A stretch of 48,081 nucleotides of DNA, taken from Candidatus Magasanikbacteria bacterium CG11_big_fil_rev_8_21_14_0_20_39_34 (lineage in GTDB: Bacteria; Patescibacteriota; Patescibacteriia; Magasanikbacterales; UBA922). A program made the translations under genes and the position numbers. The stretch is taken from the NCBI GenBank assembly GCA_002787355.1, contig PCWN01000007.1, positions 16,232 to 64,312 of the forward strand, given 5' to 3'. The notes under the pieces were generated by a model. It had not been told where the DNA came from. It ran no database searches and saw nothing but the letters and a program-made list of their open reading frames with translations. Each line of letters begins with the position of its first letter. The first letter of the stretch is position 1. Shown here one piece after another: positions 34,186-43,401 of this stretch.

Positions 34186-37089
34186 ATGCAAAAATACAGT
34201 CCAAAAGAAATAGAGGCACGTTGGCAAAAATACTGGGAAGATCAGGGAACTTTTGAAGTACAGGAAGACAAAAATAAGAAAAAGTTTTATGCACTCATTG
34301 AATTTCCATACCCATCTGGTGCTGGACTTCATGTAGGGCATCCACGACCCTTTACTGCCATGGATGTTATTTCTCGCAAGCGCAGGATGGAAGGATATAA
34401 TGTGCTCTATCCCATTGGATTTGATGCCTTTGGACTTCCTACCGAAAACTATGCTATCAAAACGGGAAGACCTCCTGCAGAAGTGACGGCAGAAAATATT
34501 GCCAACTTTACACGACAGCTCAAATCTCTTGGGTATAGTTTTGATTGGAGTAGATCAGTTGATACAACCGATCCAAAATATTACAAATGGACACAATGGA
34601 TTTTTTTGAAACTTTTTGAGCATGGTCTGGCCTATAAGAAAAATGTTCCTATTAATTGGTGCCTTTCTTGTAAGATTGGTTTGGCCAATGAGGAAATTGT
34701 TGATGGAAAGTGTGAACGCTGTGGAGGAAATGTAGAAAAAAGAGACAAAGAACAATGGATGCTGAAAATTACTGATTACGCAGAAAAGCTTTTGGAAGGC
34801 CTGGATACCGTGGATTACATCACTCGTGCCAAGGTGCAACAGCAAAACTGGATTGGAAAAAGTGAAGGAGCCTTGGTGAAGTTCAAGATTGCAAATGCAA
34901 AAGCAGAAAGTGATTCATTTTTAGAAGTGTTTACCACTCGTCCAGATACTTTGTTTGGTGCAACCTATATGGTTGTTGCCCCAGAGCATGCTATTTTGGA
35001 GAAAGAAAGATCAGAAATTACCAATTTTGATGAGATTGAATCCTATGCAAGGAAAGCTCGTTTAAAGTCAGATTTGGAAAGAACAGAATTGCAAAAGGAA
35101 AAAACCGGAGTACAACTTGAGGGTATCACGGCAATAAATCCGGTTACAGGAAAACAGATTCCTATTTTTGTTGCAGATTATGTGCTTCCAGGTTACGGAA
35201 CGGGAGCTATTATGGCAGTTCCTGCACATGATGAACGAGATTTTGCTTTTGCACAAAAATATAACCTTCCTATTGTGCATGTTGTTGCACAGCAAGTGGG
35301 GGAAAGAAAGAAAGATTACAATCCACGAAAAACCGTAAGGGGAATTTGTAGGAAAGATGGGAAAATTTTGTTGGAGTATGATACACACATGAACGAATAT
35401 GTTCTTCCAGGAGGAGGGGTTGAAGAAGGGGAAAATTTGCAAGAGGCATTGGTGCGAGAAATTGCTGAAGAGTGTGGATATACGGATGTAGAAATACAAG
35501 GAAGCTTGGGGTCAATAGAACATAATTATTTTCATCATAAACGAGAGAATGATTGGCGAGTGGAGGAATCAGCTTTCTTGGTAGACATTACCAGTGATAC
35601 GCAGATTGATCGTCCGGAAGAAGAAATTGCAAAGATACAGTATGATTGGTATGACATAGATGATGCTATAGAAAAACTTGAAAAAGGAAGCCCAACTTTT
35701 TATAGATCAAAAATATTTTTGGAGCGTGCCAAACAGGGAGAAACATTTTCTTATTTTGAAGAGGGAATTGCGGTTAATTCTGATTTTTTGAATGGTTTGA
35801 CAACGCAACAGGCAAAAGAAAAGATGATCCTATGGTTAGAAGAAAATAATATTGGACATAAAAAAGTAAATTACAAACTTCGTGATTGGATTTTTTCTCG
35901 TCAGAGATATTGGGGAGAACCTATCCCTCTGGTCTATTGTGAAAATTGTGCTTCAAAAAAACAATTTCAGAATAAAGGAGAAGAACTCAATCCAGGTTGG
36001 ATACCCCTTTCTTCAGATATGCTCCCATTGGAGCTTCCACAGGTGGAGAAATATGAACCAACAGATACAGGGGAGTCTCCATTATCTACTATGGATTCAT
36101 TTCTCAATACCACATGTCCAAGATGTTCTGGTGAGGCAAAGCGTGAGACGGATGTCATGCCAAACTGGGCAGGTTCCAGCTGGTACTGGTTACGCTATAT
36201 GGACCCACACAATGACCAGTGTTTTGCGAGTAAAGAAAATTTACAGTATTGGGGGCAAGTAGATTGGTACAATGGAGGTATGGAGCACACCGTACTGCAT
36301 CTTTTGTATTCTCGATTTTGGAATCAATTTTTACATGATATTTCTGAAGTCCCATTTTTTGAACCCTATGCAAAACGAACTTCTCACGGACTTATCATGG
36401 CAGAGGATGGAGAAAAAATGAGTAAGAGTCGGGGAAATGTGGTGAATCCAGATGATATGATAGAGCAATTTGGAACGGATGCCTTGAGAACCTATATTAT
36501 GTTTATGGGTCCATTTGATCAGCATGTTTCCTGGAGTACTGATGGTCTCAAGGGGGTACGAAGGTTTTTGGAAAGAGTTTGGAATTTGCAAGAAAAAGTA
36601 AAATTGAATGAAGAAAAAGATTCCAAGAATACTGGAATACTTCACAAAACCATAAAGAAAGTGAGCGAAGATATTGATGAAATGCGTTTCAATACTGCGG
36701 TATCTGCTATGATGGAGCTTACCAATGCCTTTTATAAAGAAGATACTATTTCTCAAACAGAGTATTCTGTTCTTCTCAAGCTCTTGAGTCCTTTTGCACC
36801 ACACATCTGTGAAGAACTGTGGTCTGAATTTTTAGGCAATACCAATAGATCTCTTGCCTATGAACCATGGCCCGTATTTGATCCCCTCAAAATGGTGGAA
36901 GATACCGTAACACTTGCCATACAGGTAAATGGAAAAGTAAGAAGTACTTTGGAGGTTTCCTCAGATATTGAAGAAGCGGAGGCAACTGCACGTGCCCTTG
37001 CAGATGAGAATGTCCAGAAGTGGCTTGCCGGTCAAGAACCCAAAAAGATTATCTATATCAAAGGGAAATTGATTTCTATTGTGATGTAG
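34186..37089 (+). CDS. leuS: Leucyl-tRNA synthetase with a Nudix domain inserted in the editing domain
   Basis: 967 residues; bacterial LeuRS is usually 800-880. Class I features: HVGH (49-52), zinc-like CLSC ... CERC, editing domain with TTRPDTLFGATYMVVAPEH and GTGAIMAVPAHDERDF (conserved Asp kept), KMSKS (744-748), anticodon-binding domain. After the editing motif, at about residues 365-525, sits a full Nudix fold: VRGICRKDGKILLEY, the Nudix box at 410-432 (GX5EX7REUXEEXG with E416, R424, E425, E428, E429) and FLVDI. LeuRS sequence then resumes at GIAVNSDFLNGL and RDWIFSRQRYWGEPIP. Frame is continuous and all catalytic parts are present, so both activities may exist. See findings. Confidence 0.96.
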   Translation: MQKYSPKEIEARWQKYWEDQGTFEVQEDKNKKKFYALIEFPYPSGAGLHVGHPRPFTAMDVISRKRRMEGYNVLYPIGFDAFGLPTENYAIKTGRPPAEVTAENIANFTRQLKSLGYSFDWSRSVDTTDPKYYKWTQWIFLKLFEHGLAYKKNVPINWCLSCKIGLANEEIVDGKCERCGGNVEKRDKEQWMLKITDYAEKLLEGLDTVDYITRAKVQQQNWIGKSEGALVKFKIANAKAESDSFLEVFTTRPDTLFGATYMVVAPEHAILEKERSEITNFDEIESYARKARLKSDLERTELQKEKTGVQLEGITAINPVTGKQIPIFVADYVLPGYGTGAIMAVPAHDERDFAFAQKYNLPIVHVVAQQVGERKKDYNPRKTVRGICRKDGKILLEYDTHMNEYVLPGGGVEEGENLQEALVREIAEECGYTDVEIQGSLGSIEHNYFHHKRENDWRVEESAFLVDITSDTQIDRPEEEIAKIQYDWYDIDDAIEKLEKGSPTFYRSKIFLERAKQGETFSYFEEGIAVNSDFLNGLTTQQAKEKMILWLEENNIGHKKVNYKLRDWIFSRQRYWGEPIPLVYCENCASKKQFQNKGEELNPGWIPLSSDMLPLELPQVEKYEPTDTGESPLSTMDSFLNTTCPRCSGEAKRETDVMPNWAGSSWYWLRYMDPHNDQCFASKENLQYWGQVDWYNGGMEHTVLHLLYSRFWNQFLHDISEVPFFEPYAKRTSHGLIMAEDGEKMSKSRGNVVNPDDMIEQFGTDALRTYIMFMGPFDQHVSWSTDGLKGVRRFLERVWNLQEKVKLNEEKDSKNTGILHKTIKKVSEDIDEMRFNTAVSAMMELTNAFYKEDTISQTEYSVLLKLLSPFAPHICEELWSEFLGNTNRSLAYEPWPVFDPLKMVEDTVTLAIQVNGKVRSTLEVSSDIEEAEATARALADENVQKWLAGQEPKKIIYIKGKLISIVM

Positions 37090-37096
37090 TACATGT

Positions 37097-38584
37097 ATGT
37101 ACAAGGAGGGGATACAGCTTATTGTTGATTCAAAAAGCAAAACGTTTTTTTCGTTTTGCTTTTGTTTTCTTTTGGGAATATTACTCGGATCACTTTTTGA
37201 TAATCAACTCATGAAATGGGATTTTCTTTCTGTGTATGTATCCTTTTTTGTTTTGAGTACATTTCTTGTTCTTGTGTGGAAAAGAAGACACGTACGCTTT
37301 TTTACCATATGTATACTTTTTGTGTTCATAGGAGGAGCTCGGTATATGCTTACGTTTCCAAGTGAACATAATATTGTTGCGCTTGCCGGAAGTCAAGCAC
37401 AATTTACAGGCTTTGTCAGTGTAGAACCGGATGTTCGAGAAGATGGAGTACGCTATATTGTGCGTCTTCTTCCCCAGCAAGAAGGAAGTGGAAAAGTGTA
37501 TATAAAAAATACTTTGTATCCTCAATATAGTTACGGAGATGTTTTGGAGGTTTCTTGTCTTCTTCAAAAACCAACTCCAATAGAAAATTTTCGGTATGAT
37601 AAATATTTGGAAAAATTTCAGATATTTACGCTTTGTATCTCTCCAAAAATTCAAAAATTAGAGGGGAAAAGAGGAAATATTTTTATGCGTTCCCTCCTTT
37701 CCTTAAAGAAAAGGGTAGAGGAAAATATAGAAAAACTTTGGCCAGAACCGTATGCTAGTTTTATGGCAGGAATTTTATACGGATACAGAGGAGGACTGGG
37801 AAAACTCGCAGATGATTTTCAAAGAACAGGAGTAACACATATTATTGCCATTTCTGGATACAATATTACTATTGTTGCATCATTTTTGGTGACCATTCTT
37901 ACCTATCTTTTTATACCAAGAAAAAAAGGTTTTTATATTGTCCTTTGTATGATAGGAATATTTACTCTTTTTGCGGGTGCTTCTGCGTCTGTTGTCCGGG
38001 CGGCTATTATGGGAATGTTGATACTTATGGCACAGCAGTTTGGACGACTGAGTCATGCGGGGAACGCCCTTATTTTGGCTGCGGCTCTTATGTGTTTACA
38101 AAATCCGCGAGTCCTTCTTTTTGATGCAGGATTTCAACTTTCCTTTTTGGCCACGCTTGGATTGCTTTATATACTTCCCATATTCCAAAAAATATTTCAA
38201 AATGTACCAGAATATTTGGGTATAAAAGATATTACCCTTGGAACCTTGTCTGCAACCATGATAACCCTTCCTCTTATCGTCTATCAGTTTGGGAGGGTTT
38301 CACTTGTCGCACTTCCCGTAAACATTTTCATTCTTCCACTTATTCCCGTTATCATGTATCTTGGATTTCTTGTCGTCTTTTTCAGTTTCTTTTTTATGCC
38401 TATTGCACTGATACTCTCATTTTTCACCTACATGGTTATGACATACGTGGTGGGGGTGGTAAAAATATTTTCAAAATTGCCATTTGCATCTTATGAAATG
38501 AGTATCCCTATTTGGTCTGTAACTTTTTGTTATGGAATCATTTTTCTATTCCTTTATTTCCACAAAAAAAAGTTGATAAAGTAG
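37097..38584 (+). CDS. comEC: ComEC/Rec2 DNA-uptake channel, membrane part only
   Basis: 495 residues, ~10 hydrophobic segments. N-terminal DUF4131-like part and the competence domain with THIIAISGYNITIVASF, ASASVVRAAIMG and DAGFQLSFLATLG. In most bacteria the channel protein continues into a metallo-beta-lactamase domain; here it stops and that domain is the next gene. Start uncertain: the ATG at 37097 has no ribosome site, and an AAGGAGG lies inside the frame at 37102-37108 with no standard start codon in frame shortly after it. Eight bases after leuS. Confidence 0.92.
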   Translation: MYKEGIQLIVDSKSKTFFSFCFCFLLGILLGSLFDNQLMKWDFLSVYVSFFVLSTFLVLVWKRRHVRFFTICILFVFIGGARYMLTFPSEHNIVALAGSQAQFTGFVSVEPDVREDGVRYIVRLLPQQEGSGKVYIKNTLYPQYSYGDVLEVSCLLQKPTPIENFRYDKYLEKFQIFTLCISPKIQKLEGKRGNIFMRSLLSLKKRVEENIEKLWPEPYASFMAGILYGYRGGLGKLADDFQRTGVTHIIAISGYNITIVASFLVTILTYLFIPRKKGFYIVLCMIGIFTLFAGASASVVRAAIMGMLILMAQQFGRLSHAGNALILAAALMCLQNPRVLLFDAGFQLSFLATLGLLYILPIFQKIFQNVPEYLGIKDITLGTLSATMITLPLIVYQFGRVSLVALPVNIFILPLIPVIMYLGFLVVFFSFFFMPIALILSFFTYMVMTYVVGVVKIFSKLPFASYEMSIPIWSVTFCYGIIFLFLYFHKKKLIK

Positions 38585-38594
38585 TACAAAAAGT

Positions 38595-39491
38595 ATGTCA
38601 AATACAAAAAAACAAATACTCTTGGTTTCATTTTTACTCATGCTTACTTTGGTTGCACTCTCTTTGATTCATTTTGGTACGAATGAGAAAAATTTTTGGT
38701 CTTTCAATATTTTTTCAAAAAATGAAAATACACTCAAGACTGTATTTTTAGATATTGGGCAGGGGGATGCAACACTTCTGGAATTTCCGGACAAAACACA
38801 AATGCTTGTGGATTGTTCCAAAGACAGAAGAATATTGAATGCCTTGGGGAGGAATATGAAATTTTGGGATAGGACCATAGATTATGTTCTTATTTCTCAT
38901 CCCGATCGTGATCACTATGGCGGATGTTTGGATGTCATAAAACGTTTTCATGTAAAAAAAATATTTTATACCGGGTTTGAAAAGAAAGGGGATTCATTTT
39001 GGGAAGATTTTTGGAGTCACATTCAATCCGACAGCAGATATGAACCTCTTTCAGAGGGAAAGAAAATACAAATTTCCGGTGTAGATGTAGAAGTTCTCTC
39101 ACCCGCTCATCGGGAGCTTGAGTCTCGGACACAAATGAGCAATGAAACCTCCATAGTTTTGAAGATAGTGTATGGTCATAGTGATCTTTTACTTATGGCA
39201 GATGCTGAGATGGATGTAGAAAAGCGACTCATGGAACAGTATGGGAACCATTTGGATGTAGAAGTACTTAAAGTTGGTCACCATGGAAGCGCAGGTGCTA
39301 CCAGTGAAGCATTTTTACAAGCGACAACCCCTCGGTATGCGGTGATATCGGTTGGACAGGAAAATCCCTATGGTCACCCTACACAAAGAGTTCTCAAAAA
39401 GTTGGAAAGATCCAATGCAAATATTTTGCGAACTGACCAAAAGGGTGATATAATAATGTATGTAGAAAATGGAAAAATATATGTTAAATAG
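38595..39491 (+). CDS. ComEC-type metallo-beta-lactamase domain as a separate protein
   Basis: 298 residues: one N-terminal transmembrane segment (about 7-26), then an MBL fold with FLDIGQGDATLLEFP, the metal motif SHPDRDHYGG, and VGHHGSAGATSEAFL. This is the domain normally fused to ComEC and thought to degrade the non-transported strand. It lies in another frame, 10 bases after comEC, and has its own membrane segment, so it is a true split rather than a sequencing frameshift. Confidence 0.9.
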   Translation: MSNTKKQILLVSFLLMLTLVALSLIHFGTNEKNFWSFNIFSKNENTLKTVFLDIGQGDATLLEFPDKTQMLVDCSKDRRILNALGRNMKFWDRTIDYVLISHPDRDHYGGCLDVIKRFHVKKIFYTGFEKKGDSFWEDFWSHIQSDSRYEPLSEGKKIQISGVDVEVLSPAHRELESRTQMSNETSIVLKIVYGHSDLLLMADAEMDVEKRLMEQYGNHLDVEVLKVGHHGSAGATSEAFLQATTPRYAVISVGQENPYGHPTQRVLKKLERSNANILRTDQKGDIIMYVENGKIYVK

Positions 39492-40917
39492 GAGAAAATT
39501 GAAAAAATTTGGGGGGATTCTTGCAGCCCTTGGTCTGCTGTTAATGGGACCCTCGCCGGTTTTTGGTGAAGGGTTCAATTTTGTAGTCAATGAAGGAATG
39601 CGAATTTCTGGAGAAAAAGTTTTTTCCGGTGATAAAGTAAAAATTTATACGGTAATTGTAAATAATGATTTTGCTTCTCTTTCCGCTGAGCCGGCTTTTT
39701 ATGATGGCGATACGCTTATTGGGACAGCATCTATAAATGAATTACAATTTGAAAAGGCACAACAGGCATGGGTAGAATATGTACTCCCTTATGGAGAGCA
39801 CACCCTTCAGATGCGCCTCACCAATGTGATTGCCAAAGATAATAAAGGGGACATTATTTCTATTGGTGACCAACAGATAGCCAGTTATCAGACGGAAAAA
39901 ATGTTTGATTTTGATCGTGATTCCGATGGTGATGATATTGGAGATAAAGAGGATCCCGATGATGATAATGATGGTCTTTTGGATGTTACAGAACAAGAAC
40001 TGGGAACGGATCCTTTGAAAAGTGATACGGATGGTGATGGAATCTCAGATAAGGAAGAACATGATAAGGGTTTGGATCCCAAAAATGCGGATACCGATGG
40101 TGACGGTGTGAACGACTCCGAGGATTTATATCCAAAAGATAAAAATGAGTGGGCAGATGTAGATGGAGATGGCATAGGAGATAATGCAGATACCGATGAT
40201 GATAATGATGGCCTTCTTGATACCGAGGAAGCAGAATTAGGGAGTGACCCACATAATCCCGATACCGATGGGGATGGGCTCACCGATGGTCAAGAAAAAG
40301 AGCATGGAACAAGTCCTACAGAAGTGGATACCGATAATGATGGGATTGATGATAAAACAGAAATTGATCAAGGGACCAACCCAACCTTACCAGACACCGA
40401 TGGAGATGGAATAGGAGATAAAGATGAGGCAGAGAAAGGAACGGATCCTGTGAAAGCGGATACCGATGGAGATGGGGTTAATGATGGTGATGAAATCCAA
40501 AAAGGGACAGATCCACTTAAAGCTGACAGTGACAATGATGGTGTCAATGATTTACTTGATATTTTTCCTCTCAATGAAAAAGAATCAGCAGATACGGATT
40601 TGGATGGTATAGGAAATAATGAAGATGACGATGATGATAATGATGGACTGAAAGATGAAGAAGAAAAAAACATTAGGACCAATCCACTCAAAGCAGATAG
40701 TGATGATGATGGTCTCAAAGATAATGTAGAACATGAACGGGGAACGGATCCAAATAATTCAGATACGGATGCAGATGGAGTGGTAGATGGGCATGATCGT
40801 GATCCACTTGTTCCCAAAAATCAAGATATAAAACGCTACGTCCAGTTTGGTGCATTGGGATGTTTTGGCCTCTTTATCTTTTTCTATATCATCTATTTAT
40901 TTAAGCGAAAAAGTTAA
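39481..40917 (+). CDS. Secreted calcium-binding protein with ~15 thrombospondin type 3 repeats
   Basis: 478 residues from the ATG at 39481, overlapping the previous stop. Signal peptide ending VFG, a ~120-residue beta domain, then from about residue 145 to 445 roughly 15 DxDxDG calcium loops (DTDGDGISD, DDDNDGLLD, DSDNDGVND and variants) with GTDP spacers, and a C-terminal transmembrane helix (about 455-475) with tail FKRKS. A rigid, calcium-stabilised stalk anchored in the membrane. Neighbours are ComEC and an L,D-transpeptidase with the same repeats, pointing to a cell-surface role. Confidence 0.88.
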   Translation: MLNRRKLKKFGGILAALGLLLMGPSPVFGEGFNFVVNEGMRISGEKVFSGDKVKIYTVIVNNDFASLSAEPAFYDGDTLIGTASINELQFEKAQQAWVEYVLPYGEHTLQMRLTNVIAKDNKGDIISIGDQQIASYQTEKMFDFDRDSDGDDIGDKEDPDDDNDGLLDVTEQELGTDPLKSDTDGDGISDKEEHDKGLDPKNADTDGDGVNDSEDLYPKDKNEWADVDGDGIGDNADTDDDNDGLLDTEEAELGSDPHNPDTDGDGLTDGQEKEHGTSPTEVDTDNDGIDDKTEIDQGTNPTLPDTDGDGIGDKDEAEKGTDPVKADTDGDGVNDGDEIQKGTDPLKADSDNDGVNDLLDIFPLNEKESADTDLDGIGNNEDDDDDNDGLKDEEEKNIRTNPLKADSDDDGLKDNVEHERGTDPNNSDTDADGVVDGHDRDPLVPKNQDIKRYVQFGALGCFGLFIFFYIIYLFKRKS

Positions 40918-40918
40918 T

Positions 40919-41374
40919 ATGCGTGAAATCCGCAGAGATATTGTATCGGGATATATTCTTTCTCATGATAATAAGGTTCTCTTTGGGAAAAAAGATCCTC
41001 ATGCTGGGGGAGTATACAGTGATTGTTGGCATATCCCGGGTGGAGGAATGGATGAAGGGGAGAGTCAACTTGAGGCTTTAGAACGCGAAATATTTGAAGA
41101 AGTAGGAATCTCTCTTACACATGCAGATGTTTCTCTTTTGGATGATATTGGACAGGGTGAATCGGAAAAAATGCTTAGTACGGGAGAAAAAGTTTTGTGT
41201 CATATGCATTTTTTTGTGTACAAAATACAATTGCATGAAAATGCAGATGACGTGTCCGTTGTATTAAGTGATGATCTGGTTGAATACCAATGGGTGGATA
41301 CACATGCAATTTCTCATATTAAACTTACTCCGCCATCTCTTGAACTTTTTCGTCGGTTAAAAATTCTTACCTAA
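40919..41374 (+). CDS. Nudix hydrolase
   Basis: 151 residues from the ATG at 40919. Nudix box GGGMDEGESQLEALEREIFEEVGI matches GX5EX7REUXEEXGU; WHIPGG precedes it. The N terminus (SGYILSHDNKVLFGKK) resembles GDP-mannose or nucleoside diphosphate sugar hydrolases; substrate not deducible. Directly follows the calcium-repeat protein and precedes the L,D-transpeptidase by seven bases; operon. Confidence 0.9.
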   Translation: MREIRRDIVSGYILSHDNKVLFGKKDPHAGGVYSDCWHIPGGGMDEGESQLEALEREIFEEVGISLTHADVSLLDDIGQGESEKMLSTGEKVLCHMHFFVYKIQLHENADDVSVVLSDDLVEYQWVDTHAISHIKLTPPSLELFRRLKILT

Positions 41375-41381
41375 AAATCTT

Positions 41382-42158
41382 GTGAAAAAAATCTTTCCTT
41401 TCTCATATTCCGTAACATTTCTTTTCTTCGTACTTTTGGTTCCCGGAATTGTTCGTGCACAGGAAGAAGATTTAGATAATGACGGTCTGTCGGATGCGCA
41501 GGAAGTATACTATTTTACCGATTCACATAACCCAGATACCGATGGAGATGGATATTTGGATGGGGTGGAAGTTGCAAATAATTATTCTCCACATGCGGGG
41601 AATGGAAAAATGATTTATGAAAATGATTATGACCAGGATGGACTCTCAGATTGGCATGAAATGTGGTTTGGAAGTAGTATTGGGAATAAAGATACTGATC
41701 AAGATGGAGTAGGAGATTATCAAGAAGCTCTGCAGGGTTTGGATCCAACTTCAAAAGATTCTCAGAAGAGATATGATACCCATATTGTGGTTGACAGGAC
41801 CAAACAGCGTCTGTATTATTATGTCAGCAAATTAAAGATGTTCAATTTTCCTGTCTCTACGGGGAATCCTGAAACGGAAACACCTGCTGGAGAGTTTCAA
41901 GTAGAGAGAAAGCTTGAAGTAAAGCGTTATTTGGGGCCAGACTACGATTTGCCAAATGTAAAATGGAATATGGAGTTTAAGCCAGGGTACTACATTCATT
42001 CTGCTTATTGGCATAATGACTTTGGCAAAAAAACGCACTCACATGGATGTGTGAACCTTCGTGAGGCGGATGCAAAGGAGCTGTATCAATACGCAACGCT
42101 TGGCACCCACATTGAGGTTATTGGGGAAACTCCCAAGCATTATAGTGTAGAGATATAA
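41382..42158 (+). CDS. L,D-transpeptidase with thrombospondin type 3 repeats
   Basis: 258 residues, GTG start at 41382. Signal peptide ending VRA, then four DxDxDG calcium loops (DLDNDGLSD, DTDGDGYLD, DYDQDGLSD, DTDQDGVGD; about 27-120), then a YkuD catalytic domain with HSAYWHNDFG and the active-site HSHGCVNLR (Cys about 222). Cross-links peptidoglycan by 3-3 bridges in the family. Calcium repeats in front of YkuD are uncommon and mirror the stalk protein two genes upstream. Confidence 0.93.
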   Translation: MKKIFPFSYSVTFLFFVLLVPGIVRAQEEDLDNDGLSDAQEVYYFTDSHNPDTDGDGYLDGVEVANNYSPHAGNGKMIYENDYDQDGLSDWHEMWFGSSIGNKDTDQDGVGDYQEALQGLDPTSKDSQKRYDTHIVVDRTKQRLYYYVSKLKMFNFPVSTGNPETETPAGEFQVERKLEVKRYLGPDYDLPNVKWNMEFKPGYYIHSAYWHNDFGKKTHSHGCVNLREADAKELYQYATLGTHIEVIGETPKHYSVEI

Positions 42159-42179
42159 TTATTCTTAAATATTGTGTAT

Positions 42180-42527
42180 ATGAAACTTATTATTCGTTGG
42201 GTTATCAATGCTATTGTCTTACTTGCAACAGCACAGGTGGTACAGGGACTGGAAATTTCAGGATGGTATGCCGCCTTTGTTACTGCGCTTGTTTTGGGAC
42301 TGGTAAATGCAGTTATTCGCCCCATTGTCCTTTTCCTGACCCTTCCTATAAATATTCTTACCCTTGGGCTCTTTACTTTTGTTATAAATGCTCTTATGTT
42401 CTGGTTTGTAGGTTCCATTGTAAAGGGATTTGATGTTGTTGGGTTTGGACCTGCATTTATTGGAGCACTGGTTATGAGTGTTGTAAGTGTCATCGTGGGT
42501 TGGATGCTCAAAAATGATGAAAAATAA
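42180..42527 (+). CDS. Phage holin family 4 / YvlD-like membrane protein
   Basis: 115 residues from the ATG at 42180, four transmembrane segments; family pattern LIIRWVINAIVLLATA, GLVNAVIRPIVLFLTLPINILTLG and FVINALMFW. Despite the name it is a chromosomal envelope protein family of unknown function; no phage genes are near. Confidence 0.85.
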   Translation: MKLIIRWVINAIVLLATAQVVQGLEISGWYAAFVTALVLGLVNAVIRPIVLFLTLPINILTLGLFTFVINALMFWFVGSIVKGFDVVGFGPAFIGALVMSVVSVIVGWMLKNDEK

Positions 42528-42543
42528 TCGGTGTCTGTGACTT

Positions 42544-42705
42544 ATGAAAAAATATTCTTCACATAAAACGCATAAAGGAAAAACAGCCTACAGAACACCT
42601 AGCCGGCTTTTAGTGACTTTACCGGAAAAAGCAAAGAGAGAAAAAACAGTATTAAAGGCAGGGTTTCTTGGTATACAAAAAAATAAAAAAATAAACTGGA
42701 GTTAA
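42544..42705 (+). CDS. Small basic protein (53 residues), unknown
   Basis: ATG at 42544, TAA at 42703. Rich in Lys, Arg and Thr (MKKYSSHKTHKGKTAYRTP at the start; ends KINWS), no hydrophobic helix; could bind nucleic acid. It fills the gap between the YvlD-like gene and the UMP kinase gene on the same strand, in a densely packed operon, which supports coding. Confidence 0.5.
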   Translation: MKKYSSHKTHKGKTAYRTPSRLLVTLPEKAKREKTVLKAGFLGIQKNKKINWS

Positions 42706-42718
42706 ATATATTTGTGAT

Positions 42719-43396
42719 ATGTATAAAATTCTTTCGGTAGGTGGGTCCATTATTATTCCAAAAACAGGTTTTGATATTACATTTCTCAAAAAATTTCGTA
42801 AGCTTATTCTTGACCAAACGCAGCAGGGGGATAAGTTTATTCTTATTGTAGGCGGAGGGGCTACGTGTCGTCAGTACCAACAGGCGTTGCATGCGGTTTC
42901 AAAACAAAACAATGACGTACTGGATTGGTTGGGGATTTATTCTACTTGGTTTAATGCAGAGTTTGTACGAATGATGTTTGGAAAAGATGCGTATGAAAAG
43001 GTAATAAAGAACCCTAAAGAAATTATAAAGACAAAAAAGAAGATTATTATCTGTGGTGGAGAACGACCTGGACAGTCAACTGATGCTGTTGCTGTAAAAT
43101 TGGCTCAAAATTTTCAGGCAAAGGAAATTTTTAATCTCTCAAATATTGAATACGCCTTTGACAAAGATCCAAACAAATATAAGAATGCAAAAAAAATAGA
43201 AAATATTTCTTGGAAAGATTTCCGAAAAATTGTAGGCAATACCTGGTCACCAGGATTTAGTGCCCCCTTTGATCCTACCGCAAGCAAGTTGGCAGAAAAG
43301 CTTCATCTTCGTGTTTCTATTGTTCAGGGAACCAACCTACCAAATTTAGGGAAAGCTCTGCGGGGTCAAAAATACAAAGGGACCGTAATTGAGTAA
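42719..43396 (+). CDS. pyrH: UMP kinase of the archaeal type (amino acid kinase family)
   Basis: 225 residues. SVGGSIIIP, VGGGATCRQYQ, GIYSTWFNAEFVR, CGGERPGQSTDAVAVKLA, NLSNIEYAFDKDP and WSPGFSAPFDPTAS follow the archaeal UMP kinase pattern rather than the bacterial PyrH one. UMP + ATP to UDP + ADP. In a genome that is otherwise bacterial this suggests old transfer or a lineage trait. Fits the pathway need of a small genome. Confidence 0.85.
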   Translation: MYKILSVGGSIIIPKTGFDITFLKKFRKLILDQTQQGDKFILIVGGGATCRQYQQALHAVSKQNNDVLDWLGIYSTWFNAEFVRMMFGKDAYEKVIKNPKEIIKTKKKIIICGGERPGQSTDAVAVKLAQNFQAKEIFNLSNIEYAFDKDPNKYKNAKKIENISWKDFRKIVGNTWSPGFSAPFDPTASKLAEKLHLRVSIVQGTNLPNLGKALRGQKYKGTVIE

Positions 43397-43401
43397 ATCC
43401 T

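Noticed and set aside
38570-38600. ComEC frameshift
   Set aside because: The second gene starts with its own ATG and membrane segment 10 bases after a clean stop, so a real gene split is more likely than an error.
39900-40800. CRISPR-like array
   Set aside because: The periodic DNA is the coding sequence of DxDxDG protein repeats with variable units in one open frame, not identical repeats with unique spacers.
39888-40817. Long Ser/Pro-rich reading frames opposite the calcium-repeat gene
   Set aside because: They are antisense shadows of the regular GAT-rich repeat; low-complexity products and no start signals.
42180-42527. Prophage remnant suggested by the holin-family protein
   Set aside because: Only the family name is phage-related; no other phage gene is nearby and the YvlD-like family is chromosomal.
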